A stretch of DNA of 10,065 bases. Source: Treponema sp. Its GTDB lineage: Bacteria; Spirochaetota; Spirochaetia; Treponematales; Breznakiellaceae. The position numbers and the translations under genes are program-made. Every line of letters starts with the position of its first letter. The first letter of the stretch is position 1. Under the pieces are notes generated by a model. That model ran no database searches. It was given only the letters and a program-made list of their open reading frames with translations, and was not told the origin of the DNA. The stretch is taken from the NCBI GenBank assembly GCA_031259035.1, contig JAIRLZ010000262.1:1-10065 (forward strand), read 5' to 3'. Positions 1 to 4,378 of this stretch are shown one piece after another.

Positions 1-60
1 GACAAGCCCGGCGCGGACACGCCGGGACTTCGCTTCAGTTTGTTCGCCCGCTTCTTTCAT
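1..60 (-). CDS. 5' end of a divergent gene of unknown function (partial)
   Basis: Read on the minus strand, an ATG at 60-58 opens a frame that stays open to the window edge (20 codons: MKEAGEQTEAKSRRVRAGLV). It is preceded by a good Shine-Dalgarno (AGGAG, plus-strand 67-71) six bases from the start, and about 65 bases further up by a sigma70-like promoter on the same strand. These two signals, not the short peptide, support a real gene. The visible residues are charged and hydrophilic, with no signal peptide or recognisable domain, so no function is offered. The gene diverges from perR, and the two share the non-coding stretch 61-407. Confidence 0.55.
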   Translation of the reverse strand, partial: MKEAGEQTEAKSRRVRAGLV

Positions 61-74
61 AACGCTCTCCTAAA

Positions 75-118
75 AAACAGCCGCTCCCCGCCCCTGCGCC
101 GGCGCGGGGGTGCCGTTT
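75..118 (-). other. GC-rich hairpin in the leader of the divergent gene
   Basis: The core CCCC-T-GCG at 91-98 pairs with CGC-GGGG at 103-109 around a CCGG loop, with one bulged T. The outer arms AAACAGC (75-81) and GCCGTTT (112-118) pair with one mismatch. The structure lies between the predicted minus-strand start point and its Shine-Dalgarno, so it would form in the 5' leader. It has no T-tract, so it is not a typical terminator. It could affect leader stability or translation; no known riboswitch or protein-binding leader was recognised. Confidence 0.3.
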
Positions 119-123
119 CCGAT

Positions 124-151
124 AGTATAGCACAAAACACACGAATGTAAA
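124..151 (-). promoter_or_regulatory. sigma70-type promoter of the divergent minus-strand gene
   Basis: On the minus strand there is a -35 element TTTACA (plus-strand 146-151), a 16-base spacer and a -10 element TATACT (plus-strand 124-129), preceded by TGC, which gives an extended -10. Transcription would start near 117 and run leftward through a GC-rich leader into the minus-strand start codon at 60. The match is good for both boxes and the location relative to a gene with a Shine-Dalgarno is sensible. It is a prediction from sequence only. Confidence 0.55.
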
Positions 152-217
152 TACGCCGCGACAGAAATTTTCATAATTTTTACGCGGAAAAGGGCGCCGG
201 CGTAACATCATAAACTT

Positions 218-338
218 AGAGCCTTTCCCAAAACCCGGTTGGTTTTGAGAAAGGCTTTGGGAAAAAGCGGCCAAAAACCCGCTTTTTCCCTTAAATCTAA
301 GGTTGCTTTCCCAAAACTGAAGTTTTGGGAAAGGCTCT
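218..338 (-). repeat. three-stem-loop dispersed repeat, copy 1
   Basis: The 121-bp element is bounded by a perfect 17-bp inverted repeat: AGAGCCTTTCCCAAAAC at 218-234 and its complement at 322-338. Inside are three hairpins: 221-234 with 242-255 (14 bp, one mismatch), 259-270 with 279-290 (12 bp perfect, GGGAAAAAGCGG), and 306-317 with 322-333 (12 bp perfect, 4-base loop). Read on the minus strand it aligns end to end with the element at 7552-7702, hairpin for hairpin, with stems conserved and loops different. It has no coding capacity. The form resembles a MITE or a REP/BIME-like palindromic repeat; I do not recognise a named family. Its flanks show at most a 3-base CTT direct repeat, which is not convincing. 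Confidence 0.8.
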
Positions 339-339
339 C

Positions 340-368
340 TTGACAAAATTTTAAATTTTTAGTAGGGT
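340..368 (+). promoter_or_regulatory. probable perR promoter
   Basis: A perfect -35 TTGACA (340-345) is followed at 17 bases by TAGGGT (363-368), a weak -10 that matches the consensus at three of six positions. The spacer is very AT-rich. The -35 starts two bases after the end of the repeat at 218-338, so the repeat abuts the promoter. Transcription would start at about 375, inside the AT-rich dyad before perR. The -35 and spacing are good and the -10 is doubtful. Confidence 0.45.
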
Positions 369-372
369 ATCT

Positions 373-392
373 TTAATAACATTAATTATTAA
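373..392 (+). promoter_or_regulatory. AT-rich dyad, candidate PerR autoregulatory operator
   Basis: This is an inverted repeat TTAATAA, spacer CATTAA, then TTATTAA, lying between the predicted -10 and the perR ribosome binding site. The overlapping 15-mer at 377-391 matches the Bacillus PerR box (TTATAAT-N-ATTATAA) at 10 of 14 fixed positions. Fur-family regulators often repress themselves from such a site. AT-rich DNA gives such matches easily, so this is suggestive only. Confidence 0.3.
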
Positions 393-407
393 TAAGGATG
401 TATAGCG

Positions 408-827
408 TTGATTAGAAAAACCATCCAACAGCGTCTTGTTTTGGAGGCGGCGCAACGCCTCTGCCATCCAAGCGCCGAAGAGATTTATCAGATTGTTGTT
501 CGAAAACACCCAAACATAAGCAGGGGAACCGTGTACCGTAACCTGCATAATCTCACCGCTTCCGGCGTATTGGGGCGGGTTCTTATACCGAACGGGGCTG
601 AGCGATTCGACGCAACCACGCCGCCTCATTACCACGCCGTATGCAAGCGTTGCGGCGCTGTGCAAGATGCGGCGCTTCCTTATCAAGAACAGATGCAGAA
701 CGCCGCCTCGACGTGCGAAGGCTTCGCGCTTGAGCGGCACGATATCATTTTCTGGGGAATTTGCAAGGAATGCGTGGCGCAAAATGCGGCGCAAAAAGAT
801 CATAGGGAAGAAGAGGCGACCGGTTGA
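408..827 (+). CDS. perR: PerR-type peroxide-responsive Fur family repressor
   Basis: This 139-residue protein has the Fur-family length and layout. An N-terminal winged helix includes the recognition region near residues 38-53 (SRGTVYRNLHNL), followed by a metal-binding dimerisation domain. All five residues equivalent to the Bacillus PerR regulatory metal site (H37, D85, H91, H93, D104) can be aligned: H20, D68, H74, H76 and D87. The Asp at the last position favours PerR over Fur, which usually has Glu. Four cysteines in two CxxC pairs (C79/C82 and C119/C122) would bind the structural zinc. In the family, H2O2 oxidises the iron-liganding histidines and releases DNA. The start is TTG at 408, nine bases after AAGGA (394-398); the ATG at 398 is out of frame and stops at once. 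The N-terminus is slightly shorter than in Bacillus PerR. The next gene, rubrerythrin, is a typical PerR target, which supports the call. Confidence 0.9.
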   Translation: MIRKTIQQRLVLEAAQRLCHPSAEEIYQIVVRKHPNISRGTVYRNLHNLTASGVLGRVLIPNGAERFDATTPPHYHAVCKRCGAVQDAALPYQEQMQNAASTCEGFALERHDIIFWGICKECVAQNAAQKDHREEEATG

Positions 828-870
828 GCCGGCCGGCTGGCGGATGCTATCTTCTATAGTACAGGCATAT

Positions 871-898
871 ATGGATATTATATCCATTATAGTATATT
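871..898 (+). promoter_or_regulatory. promoter/operator region of rubrerythrin, PerR-box-like
   Basis: The 92-base perR-rbr gap contains a perfect 17-bp palindrome at 871-887 (ATGGATA-TTA-TATCCAT). Overlapping it, 878-892 matches the Bacillus PerR box TTATAAT-N-ATTATAA at 11 of 14 fixed positions. Possible -10 boxes TATAGT (888-893) and TATATT (893-898) follow, but neither has a good -35. A repressor bound here would cover the -10 region. The box match is the best in the window but lies in AT-rich DNA. The palindrome and the box are overlapping, not identical, so which of them is the true operator is open. Confidence 0.4.
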
Positions 899-919
899 AT
901 CTTTTTAAAGGAGAACTTT

Positions 920-1459
920 ATGGAACTCAAAGGGTCAAAGACCGAAAAAAATCTACAAACCGCATTTGCAGGCGAATCACAGGCGCGTAACAAGTACACC
1001 TATTACGCATCAAAAGCCGAGAAAGAAGGCTATACGCAAATCGCCGCTCTTTTCAGAGAAACGGCGGACAACGAAAAAGAGCATGCGAAAATTTGGTTCA
1101 AATTGTTGCATGGCAATGACGTTCCCGATACAATCGCCAACTTGAAAGACGCCGCCGCCGGTGAAAACTACGAGTGGACCGACATGTACGCCGGTTTTGA
1201 AAAAGACGCCACAGAGGAAGGCTTCACCCAGATAGCGGCTCTGTTCAAGATGGTTGGCGCTATTGAGAAGGAACACGAGGAACGCTATCGCAAACTCCTC
1301 GCCAATGTGGAAGGCGGACTCGTTTTCTCCCGCGACGGCGAGCAGACATGGATTTGCTCCAATTGCGGTCATATCGTCATTGGCAAGAAAGCCCCGGAAG
1401 TGTGTCCTGTTTGCAACCATCCCAAGTCGTATTTCCAAATCAAGGCGAACAATTATTGA
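920..1459 (+). CDS. rbr: rubrerythrin (peroxide reductase)
   Basis: This is a 179-residue classical rubrerythrin, a cytoplasmic non-haem diiron protein that reduces H2O2 to water with electrons passed through its rubredoxin domain. Residues 1-135 form the ferritin-like four-helix domain. The expected diiron ligands are visible: E19, E52 and H55 (ExxH), E82 and E85 (ENYE), E116 and H119 (ExxH). Residues 143-172 are the rubredoxin-like iron site, with C146/C149 (CSNC) and C162/C165 (CPVC). The start is supported by AAAGGAG (907-913) six bases upstream of the ATG. It follows perR by 92 bases and has a PerR-box-like element in its leader, so induction by peroxide through PerR is likely. A strong terminator follows. 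Length and motifs are ordinary for the family; nothing is missing. Confidence 0.96.
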   Translation: MELKGSKTEKNLQTAFAGESQARNKYTYYASKAEKEGYTQIAALFRETADNEKEHAKIWFKLLHGNDVPDTIANLKDAAAGENYEWTDMYAGFEKDATEEGFTQIAALFKMVGAIEKEHEERYRKLLANVEGGLVFSRDGEQTWICSNCGHIVIGKKAPEVCPVCNHPKSYFQIKANNY

Positions 1460-1481
1460 GCTTTTTCCAATTAAAAACAAC

Positions 1482-1518
1482 AAAAAATGCGGATTTCTTA
1501 ATGAAATCCGCATTTTTT
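1482..1518. terminator. strong, probably bidirectional terminator after rubrerythrin
   Basis: A perfect 16-bp stem, AAAAAATGCGGATTTC (1482-1497) and its complement (1503-1518), closes a 5-base loop. The A-run on one arm and T-run on the other let it act as an intrinsic terminator on either strand. It lies 23 bases after the rubrerythrin stop and insulates perR-rbr from the fla operon. Confidence 0.85.
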
Positions 1519-1522
1519 GGGA

Positions 1523-1559
1523 GACTTGTGAAATAACCAACCGGGTTATTGAACAAGTC
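1523..1559 (+). other. hairpin with tandem G-A mismatches in the rbr-flbB gap
   Basis: The outer stem GACTTGT (1523-1529) pairs with ACAAGTC (1553-1559). A symmetric GA/GA internal loop (1530-1531 with 1551-1552) follows, then the inner stem AATAACC/GGTTATT (1532-1538 with 1544-1550) and a 5-base loop AACCG. In RNA, 5'-GA-3' opposite 5'-GA-3' can form tandem sheared pairs, so the whole 37-base unit could be one continuous helix. There is no T-tract after it. It may be a small structured RNA element or part of the degenerate palindromic repeats in this gap. Function unknown. Confidence 0.4.
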
Positions 1560-1568
1560 CAATCTAAG

Positions 1569-1594
1569 ACGGCTTTCCCAATTGGGAAAGCCGT
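1569..1594. repeat. perfect 26-bp palindrome related to the stem-loop repeats
   Basis: ACGGCTTTCCCAA at 1569-1581 is followed directly by its exact reverse complement (1582-1594). The half-site core GGCTTTCCCAA matches the arms of the large repeats at 218-338 and 7552-7702, so this looks like a minimal or decayed member of the same family with one hairpin only. It may form a hairpin in RNA or a cruciform in DNA. Confidence 0.65.
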
Positions 1595-1598
1595 TGTT

Positions 1599-1626
1599 AA
1601 TTGAGCGTCAGCTTCAATTATTTTTT
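1599..1626 (+). terminator. weak terminator-like hairpin upstream of the fla promoter
   Basis: The stem AATTGAGC (1599-1606) pairs with GCTTCAATT (1611-1619), with a 4-base loop and one bulged T. It is followed by a run of six T (1621-1626). It would act as a second terminator between rbr and flbB, or as an end signal for any transcript from the hairpin cluster at 1523-1594. The stem is AU-rich, hence weak. Confidence 0.4.
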
Positions 1627-1659
1627 AACAACCGAGCCTGTCTTTAAAAAGGTTTATTA

Positions 1660-1697
1660 TAATCCTTGACTAAACCCCGCCGAATATATAGTATAAA
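1660..1697 (+). promoter_or_regulatory. candidate fla operon promoter (sigma28-like and sigma70-like elements overlap)
   Basis: Two readings overlap. The sigma28-like reading is TAAT (1660-1663), exactly 15 bases, then GCCGAATA (1679-1686), close to the FliA consensus TAAA-N15-GCCGATAA. The sigma70-like reading is TTGACT (1666-1671), with TAGTAT (1689-1694) at 17 bases or TATAGT (1687-1692) at 15. Published work on the Treponema phagedenis fla operon, as I recall it, reported a sigma28-type promoter before tap1, which favours the first reading. The leader to the flbB start at 1745 would be about 45-55 bases. Which sigma factor is used cannot be decided by eye. Confidence 0.45.
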
Positions 1698-1744
1698 GAA
1701 GTGTAAATGCATCCTAAACCGTGCATGAATTTAGGAGAAAAGCG

Positions 1745-2377
1745 GTGATTACTTACGGAAAGCCCCATGTTTTAGGCAAAATAATCGTATTGCTGTCGCT
1801 CATTATCGCTATGGCGGCAGGCGGACTTGTATGGTTCGATTACCTCAATGTGATTGACGTAAAGACTCTGCTCGCCCCGGTATACCGGCTTTTTGGACGC
1901 GAATCTCGCTCCCAGCAAGCGGCGGGCGTGGACGAACCGCTTTCGCTGGACTCGGAGCGGCTTGCGGTGCGGCTTGAGGCGTTGAATTTGCGCGACCTCG
2001 AACTCGAAAAATACGAGCGGGAACTACAGTCCCGTCAGCAAGAGATCGAACAAATGGTCGAAGAACTGGAAGAACGGCAGAAATCGCTTGATGAGCGGGA
2101 AAATTCATTCAATGCTTCAATCAAAGACGCCGAAAATAAAGATAAGAATGTCGAGCAGAATGCGCGCTATTTAACCGGTATGCCGCCGCAAAACGCGGTG
2201 GAAATTATTGGAAATATGGACGATCAGGATGTGGTGGACATTTTTCGGAAGGCTGAAGAAATCGCTCAGGCTGAAGGCTCTTCTTCCATCGTATCGTACT
2301 GGATTTCGCTTTTGCCCCCTGAAAGGGCGGCGACATTGCAACGCAAAATGGCGGGGAGACCTCAAAGTTTGAATTAA
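1745..2377 (+). CDS. flbB: FlbB, periplasmic flagellar collar/stator-assembly protein (MotE-like)
   Basis: In Borrelia, FlbB is an inner-membrane-anchored protein at the base of the collar of the periplasmic flagellum, needed for collar and stator assembly. This copy has 210 residues. A short N-terminus is followed by one transmembrane helix (about 11-30, ending GGLVWFDYL), a highly charged coiled coil (about 65-140, rich in E, R and Q) and a C-terminal MgtE-N/MotE-like helical domain (about 142-205, MPPQNAVEIIGNMDDQDVVD). I chose GTG 1745 because AGGAGA (1733-1738) sits six bases before it. An in-frame GTG at 1721 would add eight residues but has no ribosome site and would place the real one inside the gene. 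It is the first gene of the fla unit here, behind the candidate promoter and 68 bases before fliK. The family assignment rests on domain order and position. Confidence 0.83.
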   Translation: MITYGKPHVLGKIIVLLSLIIAMAAGGLVWFDYLNVIDVKTLLAPVYRLFGRESRSQQAAGVDEPLSLDSERLAVRLEALNLRDLELEKYERELQSRQQEIEQMVEELEERQKSLDERENSFNASIKDAENKDKNVEQNARYLTGMPPQNAVEIIGNMDDQDVVDIFRKAEEIAQAEGSSSIVSYWISLLPPERAATLQRKMAGRPQSLN

Positions 2378-2445
2378 ACGCGCGGTGTAGCGCGGCGCGG
2401 TTTACGCATGAAATTCAGTCTTCCGTAAAGAGTGAGGAGGACGGA

Positions 2446-3834
2446 TTGCAACTTCAGGTGTCCGCTCAAACAGACAGTCAAAAGATTTCAGAACAAAATG
2501 AAATTTCCGCAGTTTCAAAGATGGGCGGTAAAACGGGCAAAAACAACAAACTGGGCGCGTTCGCTAAAATGCTCGCCGGGTTGCGCGCCGCCTTGCCCCA
2601 GAATTCAGCGGTTGGCGCTGAAGCGGCAGGCGCCGCGGTGAAACAGCGTGTTCAACAGCTTGCGGCGCAAAAAAAACAGCCGAAAACCGCGCAAGCGAGG
2701 CAAACGGCGCACATGCGGGAAACTCTTTCCTTTGCGGACCAATCTCCGGTAGAAAGCAAGAAAAAAAATTCTTCTCAACAACAGGAAGCGCGGGGGATAG
2801 AGGTTCTTTTTGCAAACAAAACCTCTGATTCCACCGGAAAGACGCGGAAAACGGCGTCTTCTCCGTCCGGCGCCGAGCAAGGCAAAAAAGAGATTTCCGC
2901 CAGCGCGGCAGGCGCCGCGCTTCCTAAAGCCGCGCCCGCTCCCGCGCACATACAGGAAGCGGCGCTTCCCACTGCTGACGGCGCAGCGTCTTTGAAGCCG
3001 CCCGCTGGAAAGGACGCCGCCGAAACCGTCGTAAAAACCGGCGGGCGGAAAAAAGAAGCCTCCCCAAGCGCCGGTGAAATCCCGCTTGGCGCGGCTGAAC
3101 AGCCCCTCTTGACAAAAGAAGCGGCGGCGTGGCGACAGCCGCGAAAAACGGACGGCGAGGGAAAAGTTGCGCGGACGAAACGCAAGGATAGATTCGAGGT
3201 TGAGATACACGATGCGCGTACTATAGCTCCCTCAGCCGCGCAGCCGCAAGCGTTGCATGCAACCGCCGTTCAGACGGACGCTGACGCCGCTGAAATAACC
3301 CTCGATCTGAATCACGCCCAAGACGCGCCGGAAACCGAAGCGCCTGATAAAGCGAACGCAAGCCGGAATTTCGCCGACATGCTTTCGCGCGCGCTTGGCG
3401 ACACGCTGTCAAACGATATTGTGCGTCAAGCCGCCATCGTATTGCGGGACGGCGGGCAAGGCGCGATACGGCTTTCTTTAAAACCGGAAACGCTTGGAAG
3501 TGTAAAGATACGGCTCGAATTGGCCGAAAACAAAATAACAGGTACCATTTTCGTTTCCAGCGAAGAAGCCTATCGCGCTTTTGAAAAAGAAGTGCGCGCG
3601 CTGGAGCAGGCGTTTAAGGAAAGCGGCTTTGAAAGCGCGGACCTAAATACAACGTTCGCTTCGGGCGGCGACGGCAGGAACGGCAGGCAATGGGACGACG
3701 CTGAGACAAGGCGGTATTTTTCCGGGCGCTTTGCGGCGGAACGCTACGATGCGGCGGAAGCGTTGGAAACCATCCATGCTTTGGGAAACGGCTGGGAACC
3801 GGAGCAAAGAGTTGCGGTTGATATGTTTGTGTAG
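2446..3834 (+). CDS. fliK: FliK/Tap1 flagellar hook-length control protein
   Basis: This 462-residue protein was called Tap1 in the older treponemal literature. FliK is exported through the flagellar secretion apparatus, measures hook length and switches export from hook to filament proteins. Residues 1-305 are low-complexity and rich in Ala, Lys, Pro and Gln, the expected disordered ruler region, without a signal peptide. Residues about 310-405 are the FliK C-terminal (Flg_hook) domain, with the core IRLSLKPETLGSVKIRLELA at 341-360 and the amphipathic EVRALEQAFKESGF region at 382-395. The start is TTG 2446, five bases after AGGAGG (2435-2440). The repetitive GC-rich N-terminal part makes long open frames on the opposite strand, which are not genes. 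The gene lies directly before flgD, as in other spirochaetes. The ruler region should vary strongly between species, so only the C-terminal domain identifies the protein. Confidence 0.9.
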   Translation: MQLQVSAQTDSQKISEQNEISAVSKMGGKTGKNNKLGAFAKMLAGLRAALPQNSAVGAEAAGAAVKQRVQQLAAQKKQPKTAQARQTAHMRETLSFADQSPVESKKKNSSQQQEARGIEVLFANKTSDSTGKTRKTASSPSGAEQGKKEISASAAGAALPKAAPAPAHIQEAALPTADGAASLKPPAGKDAAETVVKTGGRKKEASPSAGEIPLGAAEQPLLTKEAAAWRQPRKTDGEGKVARTKRKDRFEVEIHDARTIAPSAAQPQALHATAVQTDADAAEITLDLNHAQDAPETEAPDKANASRNFADMLSRALGDTLSNDIVRQAAIVLRDGGQGAIRLSLKPETLGSVKIRLELAENKITGTIFVSSEEAYRAFEKEVRALEQAFKESGFESADLNTTFASGGDGRNGRQWDDAETRRYFSGRFAAERYDAAEALETIHALGNGWEPEQRVAVDMFV

Positions 3835-3857
3835 GAAAAACAGGAGTGTAGGAAAAA

Positions 3858-4301
3858 ATGATTAAATTGGTTTTAAGCGCGCAAGAACAGGCGGAAGTCG
3901 CCCGCATCGTGCAGGAACACAATCAAACCGTGAATAACGGCAGGATGCCCCAGCAGCAGTTGGGAAAAGATGATTTTCTTAAATTGCTCATTACCCAGCT
4001 TTCGTATCAGGATCCGATGGCGCCGATGGAAGACAAGGAATTTATCGCGCAGTTGGCGCAGTTTTCCACGCTCGACCAGATGACCAGCATGGCGGCCGAT
4101 TTCTCAAAGCTGAAATACATGCTTTCCGCAAGCGAGGCGTCCAGCGCTCTTGGCAGGAATGTGGACATCATCGACAACGATACGCTGGTGCAAGGCGCGG
4201 TGAAAGCTGTTGCGCGGGGAGAAGCGGCGCCGCTTGTGATGGTGAACGGACAGTATTACAACTGGGAACAGGTGACAAAAATATACGAAGACAACGAATA
4301 G
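3858..4301 (+). CDS. flgD: FlgD hook cap / hook assembly protein, short spirochaetal form
   Basis: FlgD is the scaffold that sits at the tip of the growing hook and guides FlgE polymerisation. The 147 residues carry the conserved N-terminal FlgD block at about 35-75 (LGKDDFLKLLITQLSYQDP, then PMEDKEFIAQLAQFSTLDQM). The remainder is short and lacks the complete Tudor and Ig-like domains of the roughly 230-residue enterobacterial protein. This short form is usual in spirochaetes, so it is not a truncation. The ATG is preceded by AGGA in TAGGAAAAAATG, a modest ribosome site. It lies 23 bases after fliK and 77 bases before flgE. The 77-base gap before the hook gene contains no other gene I can support. 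Confidence 0.95.
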   Translation: MIKLVLSAQEQAEVARIVQEHNQTVNNGRMPQQQLGKDDFLKLLITQLSYQDPMAPMEDKEFIAQLAQFSTLDQMTSMAADFSKLKYMLSASEASSALGRNVDIIDNDTLVQGAVKAVARGEAAPLVMVNGQYYNWEQVTKIYEDNE

Positions 4302-4378
4302 TTTTCAAAAAAATGAAGATTGTTGTGAGAGAAAGCGCCGGGAATCGTGTTTCTGGCTAAAAATGGAGGAAATCTACT

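Noticed and set aside
218..338. Reading the hairpin repeats as a CRISPR array
   Set aside because: There are no regular direct repeats with unique spacers of constant length, and no cas genes; the units are inverted repeats.
218..338. Reading the repeat's hairpins as ordinary terminators
   Set aside because: The stems are not followed by T-tracts on the plus strand, and copy 2 lies inside an operon that must be read through.
351..887. 178-codon open frame on the minus strand opposite perR
   Set aside because: It lies antisense to the well-supported perR, its translation has no recognisable motif, and part of it reads AT-rich intergenic DNA.
1010..1540. 176-codon minus-strand frame opposite rubrerythrin
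   Set aside because: It runs through the terminator hairpin and opposes a classical rubrerythrin; it is a shadow frame.
1658..1663. Perfect -10 TATAAT upstream of flbB
   Set aside because: No acceptable -35 lies 15-19 bases upstream, and it overlaps the better-supported promoter elements.
1721..1744. Earlier GTG start for flbB
   Set aside because: It has no ribosome binding site, and the AGGAGA that serves the gene lies inside this extension.
2605..3210. 201-codon Arg/Phe-rich minus-strand frame in fliK
   Set aside because: Its composition is the reverse reading of the Ala/Lys/Glu-rich FliK ruler region; it has no ribosome site or domain.
3858..4301. Truncated flgD
   Set aside because: The short form without the complete C-terminal domains is usual in spirochaetes and the N-terminal signature is intact.
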